Of a DNA stretch of 64,000 bases, positions 17,630 through 26,075 are shown in pieces. Both the position numbers and the translations under genes were made by a program. This stretch comes from Paenibacillus algicola (lineage in GTDB: Bacteria; Bacillota; Bacilli; Paenibacillales; Paenibacillaceae), in contig NZ_CP040396.1 in assembly GCF_005577435.1 (NCBI RefSeq), forward strand, positions 4,171,001-4,235,000. Direction: 5' to 3'. Position 1 is the first letter of the stretch, and every line of letters starts with the position of its first letter. Under the pieces are notes generated by a model. The model did no database searches. It was not told the DNA's origin and saw only the letters and a list, made by a program, of their open reading frames with translations.

Positions 17630-19105
17630 TTAACGAGTGCGCCCGCGCCGTCCGCTGCCTGAACCTCCGCTGCCGGCATGTCTGCTGGAGCCGCCAGAGC
17701 TCCGGCCGCTTCCGCCTGTACCTCTGCCGCCGCTGCGGCCGGCTCCCGTGCTGCTCTTGCCGGATCTCGGCCCGCCGCTGCTCTGTCCGCCTCTGCCGCC
17801 AGACGTCCGGCCCCGGCCGCCGGATGCCTCGCTCCGGCGCGAACCTTCGCTGCGTCCGCGTCCACCCGAGGTGCCGTCCCGGCGCTCGCGTCTCTCGCCG
17901 CTGCCTTCCCGGCCCTCGGAGGAGCCGTTGCTTCGGCTGCTGCGCTGACCGGACGATCCTTCGCGGACTTCACCGCTGCGGCCGTCCCAGGTGATCCGCT
18001 TCAGCTTGATGGAGAGGGTGCGCTCCAGCTTCTCCAGATCAAATCCGTCCTTCGGTGCCGCGAATGTTACCGCAAGACCCGTGCCGCCGGCACGTCCCGT
18101 CCGGCCGATCCGGTGGACATAGCTCTCGACATCATGCGGCATGTCGTAATTATACACGTGGGTCACGCCTTCCACGTCCAGTCCCCGCGCCGCGACATCG
18201 GTCGCCACCAGCAGCTGAAGCTTGGCTTCCCGGAACCGCTTCATGACCGCTTCGCGTTTCGCCTGGGACAAGTCGCCGTGCAGCTCGTCGCTGGCATAGC
18301 CGTGCGACAGGAGCGCTTCGTTCAAGGTCTGGGCGCGCCGCTTCGTGCGGCAGAAGATCATCGCCAGATACGGCTGGTGCAGCTCCAGCATGCCCTTCAG
18401 TGCATCCTGCTTCGTCCGGTCCGTGCACTCTACCAGCACCTGCTTGATATTCTGCAGCGGAATGAGCGAGCTGCCGCCCTCCTTGATGACAATATCCACG
18501 GGCTTGTTCATATAATTTGCAGCAAGCTGCTTGACGCGATCCGGCATCGTAGCCGAGAACAGCATACTCTGACGCTTGTACGGCAGCGCTGCGATGATCG
18601 CCTCCACCTCATCCAGAAAGCCCATATGCAGCATCTGATCCGCTTCATCCAGCACGAGCTGCTTCACGCCGCCCAGCTCCAGCGTGCCGCGCCGCAAATG
18701 ATCCAGCAGTCTCCCTGGAGTACCGATAATCAGATGACGGCCGCCCTCCAGCTTGCGCAGCTGCTTCTCCACATCCTGACCGCCATAGACGGCCAGAAGC
18801 TTGACGCCTTCCGGGGTGCCGGAGGACAGCTTCCGCGCCTCTTCGGTAATCTGCAGCGCCAGCTCCCGCGTCGGCGCTACGATCAGTGCCTGCGGATACG
18901 GCTTGGCGGCGTCAATCTGCTTTAAGATCGGCAGCATAAACGCCAGCGTTTTGCCGGTCCCGGTACGCGCGCGGGCAATGATATCCTTTCCCGCAAGGAG
19001 CATCGGTATACTCTCTTGCTGCACCGGGGTCGGCACAGAAATTCCCTGCTCCTTCAGCCTGCGTACCATTTTCTCATCGATGCCTAATTGTTGAAAGTTC
19101 GGCAA
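17630..19105 (-). CDS. DEAD-box RNA helicase, RhlE/CshA-like, with RGG-like tail
   Basis: A 491-residue ATP-dependent RNA helicase. Motifs are Q motif (PTPVQQESIP), I (ARTGTGKT), Ia (PTRELA), II (DEAD in LVLDEADQM), III (SAT), V (ATDVAARGLD) and VI (HRIGRTGRAG). After the two RecA domains there is a tail of about 100 residues made of G, S and R (GGRGRTSGGRGGQSSGG), which is likely disordered and RNA-binding. The TTG at 19105 has GAGGTG upstream and gives the family-like start M-PNFQQLGI; the GTG three codons earlier lacks a site. It begins ten bases after the ThuA stop. Confidence 0.93.
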   Translation of the reverse strand: MPNFQQLGIDEKMVRRLKEQGISVPTPVQQESIPMLLAGKDIIARARTGTGKTLAFMLPILKQIDAAKPYPQALIVAPTRELALQITEEARKLSSGTPEGVKLLAVYGGQDVEKQLRKLEGGRHLIIGTPGRLLDHLRRGTLELGGVKQLVLDEADQMLHMGFLDEVEAIIAALPYKRQSMLFSATMPDRVKQLAANYMNKPVDIVIKEGGSSLIPLQNIKQVLVECTDRTKQDALKGMLELHQPYLAMIFCRTKRRAQTLNEALLSHGYASDELHGDLSQAKREAVMKRFREAKLQLLVATDVAARGLDVEGVTHVYNYDMPHDVESYVHRIGRTGRAGGTGLAVTFAAPKDGFDLEKLERTLSIKLKRITWDGRSGEVREGSSGQRSSRSNGSSEGREGSGERRERRDGTSGGRGRSEGSRRSEASGGRGRTSGGRGGQSSGGPRSGKSSTGAGRSGGRGTGGSGRSSGGSSRHAGSGGSGSGRRGRTR

Positions 19106-19115
19106 AACATCCACC

Positions 19116-19766
19116 TCATTGTATTATTTTACCAGGATAACGCGAAGCCCATTTCGCTCCCTGTACGATCATTTTTCGGAATGGCTCATGCATGAAAGAA
19201 GGCTCATGATGTCCCGGCATCAGCACGACGACCCGGCCGATTCCGTAGGTATGGCACCATGCCGCCGGCCAGCGCTCACCCTCGTGCTCATATTCCAGCA
19301 GTACCTGTCTCTCCGTAAACGGATCCAGCTTGAAGCGATACGGCTCTTCTTCCATCTCAAAGGCTTCTACGCCCTCGATAATGTCATGACCCTCTGCCGC
19401 CGGCATAAACTTCAGGGGCTGCATCGGCGGATGTCCGTCGAAGCGGGCTCCCAGCAGCTGCGCCAGCTCATAGCGGTTCGCCAGCGAAACGCCGTTATGC
19501 AGCACGAGCAGCCCGCCGCCGCCGCTCACATAGGACAGCAGGCCCGCGGTCTGCTGGGGCGATACCTTCTCATCCCACAGATCGCTGTAGGCGATACAAA
19601 GGTCGTAGGGATACAAATTGCTCTCGCGAAGCATTTTGTGATTCTCCGTGCACTGCACGGTAAACATATCATTCAGCAGATGCGATACCTGCGTGTCAAT
19701 GCCTTGCAGCGGATGAAACTTGGGATGCGTGTAGCTTCCCAGTAAAAGTGCCTTTCTCTTGTCCAT
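19116..19766 (-). CDS. ThuA domain protein
   Basis: A 217-residue protein with the ThuA fold (class I glutamine amidotransferase-like), first named from trehalose utilisation. Family features are LLSYVSGGGGLLVLHNG, DGHPPMQPL and the ending VVVLMPGHHEPSF. The enzymatic role is unclear. ATG at 19766 has AAGGAGG six bases upstream. It lies between the HemD-family gene (54-base gap) and the DEAD-box gene (10-base gap). Confidence 0.88.
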   Translation of the reverse strand: MDKRKALLLGSYTHPKFHPLQGIDTQVSHLLNDMFTVQCTENHKMLRESNLYPYDLCIAYSDLWDEKVSPQQTAGLLSYVSGGGGLLVLHNGVSLANRYELAQLLGARFDGHPPMQPLKFMPAAEGHDIIEGVEAFEMEEEPYRFKLDPFTERQVLLEYEHEGERWPAAWCHTYGIGRVVVLMPGHHEPSFMHEPFRKMIVQGAKWASRYPGKIIQ

Positions 19767-19820
19767 GATATTCCTCCTTGCGAATTCAGGCTTGATCTCA
19801 AGCACTGTGATCCTAAGGGC

Positions 19821-20633
19821 TTACCCCCGTTCTGCAAAATAGCGCCCCAGCGCCACCAGCATGCTGCCCATCCGCTCTTCCTCCGGCACGACCTGCGGCT
19901 CGATGCCTTCCTCGATCAAGCCCTGCGCGGTCACTTTGCCCACCGCACAGACGATAACCGGACCACATAAAGCTGCAGCAAGCGGCTCCCAGGATTCCTT
20001 CCGGCGCGCATATTCCGCAAGAAAACGGAACTGCGGCGCACTCGTGAACGCAACCGCATCCACCTGGTGACGGATGATCTCAATGAGGAGCAGTCCCAGC
20101 TCCTCCTCTTCAGGCGGAATATGCTTGTAGGGCAGGATTTGCACGGTCTGGGTCTCTTTCTCCTGAAGCCATGCCACAAGCTGCGGTGCAGACTCTCCGT
20201 GGAGCTGCAGAGTAACCCGCTTTCCTTGTATATCATAGCCTTCAAACGCCCGAATCAATCCTGCGGTGCTTCCGTCATCATCGCGCACAAGCGGCTTCAG
20301 GCCCCGCTTCTTGAGTGCATTGACCGTTTTGTAGCCGCGGGCGGCAATACGGGTGGTCTGAAGGATCTGCAGCAGCTTCTCCTGTACGCCCATCTGCTCC
20401 GCCATATCCATAATCGCCTCAAAGCCGATTCCCGTTGTAAACAGGCTCCAGTCCGGCGGATGCTCTACCCAGTCCGTGATGGAGGCCCGAAGCGCCTCAT
20501 CATCCAGAAACACCGTGCCCTGAGCCGGCCGGATCAGCGGTGTGCCCCCCATATTCTCTACCAGCTTGGCCATATCCGTGGCCTTGCGCGGTCCTGTCAA
20601 AGCGATGACTTTCCCTTTCATAGGCTGTGCCAT
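19821..20633 (-). CDS. Uroporphyrinogen-III synthase family protein
   Basis: A 270-residue HemD-family protein with two Rossmann-like lobes (for example LTGPRKATDMAKLVENMGG, FTTGIGFEAIMDMAE, DAVAFTSAPQFRFLAEYA, AVGKVTAQGLIEEGI). HemD closes the tetrapyrrole ring to uroporphyrinogen III. No other heme or cobalamin synthesis gene is nearby, so it could be a second or divergent copy. The start is the ATG at 20633 with GGGAGG upstream; the open frame extends 47 codons further without a site. Confidence 0.88.
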   Translation of the reverse strand: MAQPMKGKVIALTGPRKATDMAKLVENMGGTPLIRPAQGTVFLDDEALRASITDWVEHPPDWSLFTTGIGFEAIMDMAEQMGVQEKLLQILQTTRIAARGYKTVNALKKRGLKPLVRDDDGSTAGLIRAFEGYDIQGKRVTLQLHGESAPQLVAWLQEKETQTVQILPYKHIPPEEEELGLLLIEIIRHQVDAVAFTSAPQFRFLAEYARRKESWEPLAAALCGPVIVCAVGKVTAQGLIEEGIEPQVVPEEERMGSMLVALGRYFAERG

Positions 20634-20751
20634 ATGATCCCTCCCTGATGACCTGCTTTCGCGAAGCAGACCTTCACCATCCAATGATTCCTTCAGTATA
20701 CTTGTCCTTCTCTGGAATAGAAAGGGATAGACCTCATTTCCATGAAAAATA

Positions 20752-20783
20752 GCCGCCCCTGTGCAGCGAAGCACAGAGGCGGC
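20752..20783 (-). terminator. Terminator of katA
   Basis: GCCGCC and CTGTGC pair with GCACAG and GGCGGC, and ATTTTT follows on the minus strand, between katA and the HemD-family gene. Confidence 0.8.
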
Positions 20784-20798
20784 CTGATTTGATTCTGA

Positions 20799-22259
20799 TT
20801 AAGCTTGCGGTCCGGACATATGGGCGCTAATATCAATTCCCAGCCCTTGCGACAGCTTCATGCCCAGCTCCCGGTCTGCCTGGAAGAAGTGGCACAGCGC
20901 CCGCATTTGAATATCGTGCTTCACCTGGCTCAGATCCTGAATCAGGTTGTGCAGAAGGCTGGCTTTGCCCTGCTCGGTGAAGGAGCGGTACAGCTCTCCT
21001 GCTTGTGTGTAGTCATCGGTCTTCTGAATCCGCTGGCGCACCGTGCTTCCATGGAGCGGACTTTCGCTCTCCCGGTATGCGTGATCCTCCGACGGTCCTG
21101 AGGTGTAGCTGTTCGGCTCATAGTTTACCGGTGACGGGTCCTGCTTCACGTTCATCAATCCATCGCGCTGATGATTGCGAACCGGAGCATACGGGCAGTT
21201 GATCGGAATCTGCAGGTAGTTCGCGCCCAGACGATGGCGCTGGGTGTCCGGGTAGGAGAACAGGCGTCCCTGCAGCAGCTTATCCTCTGACGGCTCAATG
21301 CCCGGCACGAGCACGCTTGGGGAGAAGGCGGACTGCTCCACTTCAGCAAAGAAATTATCCGGATTGCGGTTCAGCGTCATCGTGCCGACCGTATGCATCG
21401 GGAAGCGGTCCTCCGGCCAGGTTTTGGTCGGGTCCAGCGGATCAAAGGCCAGGGCATCCATTTCTTCCGGCAGCATCATCTGCACCTGCAGGCGCCACTG
21501 CGGGAACTGTCCCTGCTCAATATGCTCCCTCAAATCGCGGGTTGCATGGTTGAAGTCGCGTCCCTGCATGGCTCCCGCCTCATCCGCCGTGAAGGTTTCT
21601 ACACCCTGCAGCGTTTCCCACTTGTATTTCACGTACGTAACCTTGCCCTCTGCGTTCACCCACTTGAAGGAATGGACGCCAAATCCGTCCATCTGCCGGT
21701 AATTAGCCGGCGTCCCGTGATCGGAGAACAGCCAGGTCATCATATGCGTCGATTCCGGTGTAAGCGTCATGAAGTCCCAGTACCGGCCAGGGTCCTGAAT
21801 GTTAGTATCCGGTGCCGGCTTCAAGGAATGAACCATATCCGGGAATTTCATAGCATCGCGAATGAAGAAGACCGGAAGGTGGTTGCCGACAATATCATAG
21901 TTGCCTTCTTCGGTATAGAACTTCACCGCGAAGCCTCTCGGATCACGGGCAGTTTCCGGCGAGCCGACACCGTGGATCACGGTAGAGAAGCGGACGAATA
22001 CCGGCGTCTCCTGTCCCGCCTCCTGCAGAAAAGCAGCCCGGGTGTGGGATTTCATGCTGTTCTCGGTCACAAATACACCATGCGCTCCGGCGCCGCGGGC
22101 GTGCACGACACGCTCCGGAATCCGCTCACGGTCAAAGTGAGCGAGCTTCTCCAGCAGATGGTAATCCTCCAAGAGTGTCGGGCCGCGCTGACCTGCGGTT
22201 TTGGAATGCTGATTGTCACCTACAGGAGCGCCCTGATTGGTCGTTAATCTCGTATTCAT
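20799..22259 (-). CDS. katA: Catalase (KatA-type, clade 3)
   Basis: A 486-residue heme catalase that breaks down hydrogen peroxide in the cytoplasm. The catalytic histidine is H53 in [12 protein letters not shown]. The distal asparagine region is GNYDIVGNHLPVFF, and the proximal tyrosine lies in RLFSYPDTQRHRLG. Length and the start (TTNQGAPVGDNQ) match Bacillus KatA. GGAGG is nine bases before the ATG. A palindrome in the upstream region matches the one over the perR promoter, so peroxide-inducible control is likely. Confidence 0.96.
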   Translation of the reverse strand: MNTRLTTNQGAPVGDNQHSKTAGQRGPTLLEDYHLLEKLAHFDRERIPERVVHARGAGAHGVFVTENSMKSHTRAAFLQEAGQETPVFVRFSTVIHGVGSPETARDPRGFAVKFYTEEGNYDIVGNHLPVFFIRDAMKFPDMVHSLKPAPDTNIQDPGRYWDFMTLTPESTHMMTWLFSDHGTPANYRQMDGFGVHSFKWVNAEGKVTYVKYKWETLQGVETFTADEAGAMQGRDFNHATRDLREHIEQGQFPQWRLQVQMMLPEEMDALAFDPLDPTKTWPEDRFPMHTVGTMTLNRNPDNFFAEVEQSAFSPSVLVPGIEPSEDKLLQGRLFSYPDTQRHRLGANYLQIPINCPYAPVRNHQRDGLMNVKQDPSPVNYEPNSYTSGPSEDHAYRESESPLHGSTVRQRIQKTDDYTQAGELYRSFTEQGKASLLHNLIQDLSQVKHDIQMRALCHFFQADRELGMKLSQGLGIDISAHMSGPQA

Positions 22260-22290
22260 AGATGTATGCCTCCGTTATTGTGAATTTGAT

Positions 22291-22307
22291 TTTAGACTGG
22301 ATCTAAA
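22291..22307. promoter_or_regulatory. PerR-type operator upstream of katA
   Basis: TTTAGACTGGATCTAAA, an inverted repeat TTTAGA-N5-TCTAAA, lies 32 bases before the katA start. Its reverse complement differs from the perR operator (23692-23708) at only two positions. Confidence 0.65.
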
Positions 22308-22472
22308 TTTATAAACTGATTGTAGCATTGGGAGGCGGGTTCATGCATGAGCAATCCATGAGCCTTTCATGAGGGTTAGCTGATTGGTTTATGATGCTTT
22401 TATGATTCAAGCATGAAGATTTCATGAAATGAGCTTAAGCAGGGAGCAGCCTGACGGCCTGTTTCTGTGCAA

Positions 22473-22512
22473 GAAAAAAAGGAGTCAGTCCGCCAGGCGG
22501 TATCCGACTCCT
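22473..22512 (-). terminator. Terminator of the perR-regulator operon
   Basis: On the minus strand GGAGTCGGATACCGCC folds on GGCGGACTGACTCC and seven T follow. The stop codon of the regulator gene lies inside the hairpin. Confidence 0.75.
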
Positions 22513-23294
22513 CTTACGGTTGCTATATATTGCGGGGCGCCGGCATGGTCACCGAGCTTTTTGCGCAGGCTTTTGATATGGACGTCCACTACATTGCTGC
22601 CTCCGAGAAAATCGGTGTCCCAGATTTCACTCATCAGCTCTTCACGCGTGCGCACTGCGCCTTTGCTGTCAAGCAGCAGGATAAGCAGGCTGTACTCCGT
22701 CTTCGTCAGATGCACGGGGAGAGCCCGGCGCTGCACGGTCATCTTGTCGCGGTCAATCCACAGGTCCTTATAGACTTCACGGCTCGGCGATTCTGGCATG
22801 ACCTCCGGCTGAGACGCGGCATGAACACGAATGCTGCGCTGAATCTGATACATCAGGGTCTGCGCAGAACGGGCCGGCCAAACCAGAAGCTCCTTGTCCA
22901 GCATGGACGTGCTGGCGCTGTTCATCAGCGTCTCGTTAACAAGGTACATCACAGGAAGCTGGACTCCCTCCGGCATGAGCATCACGCACTCCTCGTCAAA
23001 TTGTCCTGGCGTATCGCAATGCGTCAGATCGGCGATCACAAGGCCGGCGGTAAGGGCCGAGGTCAGGCGGGGCTCCCATCTGCGCATCATCATGACATCA
23101 AAGCAATGCTCCGACAAAATAAGCCCCAGCTCATGTACGCGTCCCGGCTGGCGGCTCAGCATCGCGGCGCGGTATAGAGACACCGGGCAGGATAATTCCT
23201 CCAGCGGCTTGCTGTATGGCTCTGGCCAGGATGTTCCTGCAAAAGAGACGATTCCGCCTCTTGTCTGTGCTACTTGCTTCGCTTGGTTTGACAT
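22485..23294 (-). CDS. Winged-helix regulator with degenerate N-terminal domain
   Basis: A 269-residue protein. The C-terminal 95 residues are an OmpR/PhoB-type winged helix (TKTEYSLLILLLDSKGAVRTREEL, VDVHIKSLRKKLGD, IATVRGVGYRLAD). The N-terminal 150 residues are weakly receiver-like, but no clear phosphoacceptor pocket is visible, so it may be a pseudo-receiver or a different ligand domain. The gene overlaps the end of the perR-like gene by 25 bases, with its GGAGG inside that gene. The ATG at 23294 is preferred over a GTG three codons earlier that is too close to the GGAGG. A role in the peroxide response is inferred from the operon only. Confidence 0.85.
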   Translation of the reverse strand: MSNQAKQVAQTRGGIVSFAGTSWPEPYSKPLEELSCPVSLYRAAMLSRQPGRVHELGLILSEHCFDVMMMRRWEPRLTSALTAGLVIADLTHCDTPGQFDEECVMLMPEGVQLPVMYLVNETLMNSASTSMLDKELLVWPARSAQTLMYQIQRSIRVHAASQPEVMPESPSREVYKDLWIDRDKMTVQRRALPVHLTKTEYSLLILLLDSKGAVRTREELMSEIWDTDFLGGSNVVDVHIKSLRKKLGDHAGAPQYIATVRGVGYRLAD

Positions 23295-23665
23295 TCGGGA
23301 CACACTCCTCCGAATACCACATGGGCATGATTAATGGTATAGCCTGTCTCTTCCGCGACCACGCGGTTCCATTCCGGCGGAACCTCGGTCATGACCTCAT
23401 CAACCTTGCCGCATACCTCACACATAATATGCTGATGCTCGTCCGTGCGGGCATCATAGCGGCTTGCGCTCTCCCCCAGCTTCAGCTCCCGGATCATTTG
23501 CTTATCGGTCAAATAGCGCAGCGAGTTATAAACCGTGCCATACGCCAGATTATATCCCTTCTCCACCAAGCGGTTCATAATATCCGAAGCGGTAGGATGG
23601 TCTTCCGAATCCCGCACGACGTCAAACACCGCCTGGCGCTGTGTTGTTAAATTTAATGCTCTCAA
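23270..23665 (-). CDS. perR: PerR-type Fur family repressor
   Basis: A 131-residue Fur-family metalloregulator. In numbering from the alternative GTG three codons upstream (at 23674), H26, D74, H80, H82 and D92 align with the five PerR regulatory metal ligands (H37, D85, H91, H93, D104 in B. subtilis). D92 is Asp as in PerR, not the Glu common in Fur. C85-x2-C88 and C125-x2-C128 form the structural zinc site. The TTG start at 23665 has AAAGG eight bases upstream, whereas the GTG touches it. The promoter overlaps an operator shared with katA, so it probably represses itself and katA and is released by peroxide oxidation of its histidines (family knowledge). Confidence 0.9.
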   Translation of the reverse strand: MRALNLTTQRQAVFDVVRDSEDHPTASDIMNRLVEKGYNLAYGTVYNSLRYLTDKQMIRELKLGESASRYDARTDEHQHIMCEVCGKVDEVMTEVPPEWNRVVAEETGYTINHAHVVFGGVCPECQTKRSK

Positions 23666-23691
23666 AGGTCTCACCCTTTATTTAATTTATT

Positions 23692-23708
23692 TTTAGATCA
23701 AGTATAAA
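23692..23708. promoter_or_regulatory. PerR-type operator over the perR promoter
   Basis: TTTAGATCAAGTATAAA covers the -10 element of the perR promoter. It matches the katA site TTTAGATCCAGTCTAAA at 15 of 17 positions. Confidence 0.65.
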
Positions 23709-23729
23709 TCTTGATGGAGCTTCAGTCAA
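23701..23729 (-). promoter_or_regulatory. Sigma-A promoter for perR
   Basis: On the minus strand TTGACT (23724-23729), a 17-base spacer and TATACT (23701-23706). Confidence 0.75.
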
Positions 23730-23885
23730 CCCTTTCCCATCTTACTCCGGGACTAAAGCCCTGTTCATTGGTAAAATATGAAACCGCATATCGACACCAT
23801 TCGTTTCTTTTCGTAATATAAAGAGAAATGTGCTGTTGGCAGCTCTCTTCATGGAGAGCATGCTTCGGAAAGGAATGTCGAATTC

Positions 23886-24977
23886 TTGGTCAATATATTG
23901 TTTATCAATGCCTGTGTGCTGGTAACCTTTCTTTATCTGACCGGCCTGCTATCTACCAGATATGCCTACAACCTGGAGGCGCCGAGCCTGCGGGTACAGC
24001 TCGTTTCCGGCATCATGTTCGGAATGTATGGCATTATCCTCATGCATTATTCTTTTCCCATTAACAATGAAGTCATATCCGATCTCCGGCATCTGGCGAT
24101 TGTGATCGTTGCGGGCTATGTGGGCTGGCTCCCCTCGCTTATTTCCGGGGTGCTTATTACGGCTGGCCGGATTGTGCTGTTTGGTCTGAGCCAGGTATCC
24201 ATAATCGCCGGTGCGGGCATGCTTGTGATCGCTGTGCTCTGTGCCCTTATCGCCTTACATACCGGGAAGCGCCTTCAGAAGCTGCTGATCATGAATCTGA
24301 TCTCGATTATCGTGATCTCGATCGTGCTGACGATCAACGTCCACGAGCTGCTGCTGGAAGTCGTCGCCATCTATTTAAGCATTTCTACAGCAGCTACACT
24401 CGTCATCTATGCCTTGCTGGAATATTCTCTCGCCTCGAACCGGCTGTTCGCCCGGATGACGCTGCAGGCTCAAACCGATCACCTGACCAGCCTGCATAAT
24501 CTCCGCCAATTCGAGCTGCTGCTGAACCAGCATTTCCGGCAAGCCCGGCGAAGCCAGGAGCCGCTGGGCGTTATTGCCCTGGATATAGATCATTTCAAAA
24601 AAATAAACGACACCTACGGCCACGCGGCCGGAGATGTCGTTCTAAAGCAGCTGAGCTCGCTCTTGAAGCTGCACGCTCGCCCCACGGATGAGGTATCCCG
24701 GAACGGGGGCGAGGAATTTACTGTTCTCGTTCCCCGCCTGGCCTCTCACGAGGTGACGCTGCTGGCGGATAAAATCCGCAGGGCGGTCGAGCAGCATGTG
24801 TTCATGCTGGGCGATGGCACCGCCCTGAAAGTGACCGTGTCTGCCGGCGTTGCCGTTTACCCGGACACGCTGAAATGTGATGATGTGCAGGAGCTGCTTC
24901 ATCAGGCCGACGAGGAGCTGTACCGGGCCAAGCAGGAGGGACGGAACCGGGTCTGTACCGGCTCAGCTCAAGCCTGA
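23886..24977 (+). CDS. Membrane diguanylate cyclase (5TMR-GGDEF)
   Basis: A 363-residue protein with about six transmembrane segments of the 5TMR/LYT type (residues 1-190), like Bacillus DgcK (YhcK). A GGDEF domain follows that makes cyclic di-GMP. The active-site signature is NGGEEF. Metal and substrate residues are seen in ALDIDHFKKINDTYGHAAGD, and SAGVAVYP and ADEELYRAKQEGRNRV complete the domain. No RxxD inhibitory site is obvious five residues before the signature. The start is a TTG at 23886 with AAAGGA eleven bases upstream. It is divergent from perR. Confidence 0.9.
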   Translation: MVNILFINACVLVTFLYLTGLLSTRYAYNLEAPSLRVQLVSGIMFGMYGIILMHYSFPINNEVISDLRHLAIVIVAGYVGWLPSLISGVLITAGRIVLFGLSQVSIIAGAGMLVIAVLCALIALHTGKRLQKLLIMNLISIIVISIVLTINVHELLLEVVAIYLSISTAATLVIYALLEYSLASNRLFARMTLQAQTDHLTSLHNLRQFELLLNQHFRQARRSQEPLGVIALDIDHFKKINDTYGHAAGDVVLKQLSSLLKLHARPTDEVSRNGGEEFTVLVPRLASHEVTLLADKIRRAVEQHVFMLGDGTALKVTVSAGVAVYPDTLKCDDVQELLHQADEELYRAKQEGRNRVCTGSAQA

Positions 24978-25001
24978 GCCGGTGCAGTCCCGCTGCCGGG
25001 T

Positions 25002-25949
25002 TCAGGCGGTCAGAATGCTCTCGATCGCCTGAACGATATCCTCACTGAGCTTGATGCCAGAGGCACTCACATTCTCCTCCACCTGCTCCGGACGGCTTGC
25101 TCCTACAAGGGCACTGCTGACGTTCTGCTGACGGAGCACCCAGGCCAGCGCCAGCTGGCTCATGGTAATATCCAGCTCATTGGCAATCGCCGTCAGCTGA
25201 TGAACCTTCTCAACTCTATCCCCATTCAGCTTCATCCGGTCGGCGCCCAGCTTGGCGGCGCGGCTGTCCTGAGGCATTTCTTCCTTGGAGGCAGAAGTGT
25301 ACTTGCCGGTCAGCAGGCCCTGGGCCAGTGGAGAATACACCACTTGTCCAATTCCTTTTTGCTCGCCCAGCGGAATAATTTCCTTCTCGATCTCCCGATC
25401 AAACATATTGTACAGCGGCTGGTTCACCACGATCCGGTCCAGCAGCAGCCGGTCCGCCACCGCCAGAGCCTCCTCCATCTGTGCCGCAGTCCACATGCTC
25501 ACGCCGACATACAGCACCTTGCCGCTGCGCACCAGGTCATCCAAAGCACGAAGCGTTTCCTGGACCGGTGTGTCCTGATGAAACCGGTGGCAGTAATATA
25601 TATCAATGTAATCCATGCCCAGGCGCTTCAAGCTGGCGTCACACTGCTCCATAATGTGCTTGCGTGACAAGCCCTGGTCGTTTACGCCGTCACCCATTCT
25701 GCCGAACACCTTGGTCGCCAGCACGTAGGATTCCCTTGGAAATGCCCGCAGCGTTTCTCCCACGACCACCTCCGCTGCGCCCCGTTCGTACACATTCGCC
25801 GTATCAAAAAAATTCACGCCCAGCCCATAGGCGGTCTGAATGGATTTCACGGCATTCTCCCGCTCCACATAACCTCCGTAGGTCAGCCAGCTTCCGAGAC
25901 TGATGTCACTTACCTTGAGACCGCTTGCGCCAAGTCTTCTAAATTCCAT
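25002..25949 (-). CDS. Aldo/keto reductase
   Basis: A 315-residue NADPH-dependent reductase with a TIM barrel, of the Kv-beta / L-glyceraldehyde-3-phosphate reductase group. The catalytic tetrad region is FFDTANVYERGAAE (Asp and Tyr), VLATKVFG (Lys) and YYCHRFHQ (His). The C-terminal cofactor region is ALVGASRPEQVEENV. GGGAGG is eight bases before the ATG. Its physiological substrate is unknown. Confidence 0.92.
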   Translation of the reverse strand: MEFRRLGASGLKVSDISLGSWLTYGGYVERENAVKSIQTAYGLGVNFFDTANVYERGAAEVVVGETLRAFPRESYVLATKVFGRMGDGVNDQGLSRKHIMEQCDASLKRLGMDYIDIYYCHRFHQDTPVQETLRALDDLVRSGKVLYVGVSMWTAAQMEEALAVADRLLLDRIVVNQPLYNMFDREIEKEIIPLGEQKGIGQVVYSPLAQGLLTGKYTSASKEEMPQDSRAAKLGADRMKLNGDRVEKVHQLTAIANELDITMSQLALAWVLRQQNVSSALVGASRPEQVEENVSASGIKLSEDIVQAIESILTA

Positions 25950-26075
25950 TCATATAACCTCCCGCTGTGATGATAGGTACCTCTTTATTCTACCATTCAC
26001 GGACCTCTAAAAGCACGTCCTGGATGCCCTCTATACCATGGGCAATTCCTGGCTGCGGGGAAGAGGTAACAACCT

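Noticed and set aside
22291..22307. Fur box before katA
   Set aside because: The site does not fit the GATAATGATAATCATTATC pattern, and the neighbouring regulator has the PerR-type aspartate ligand.
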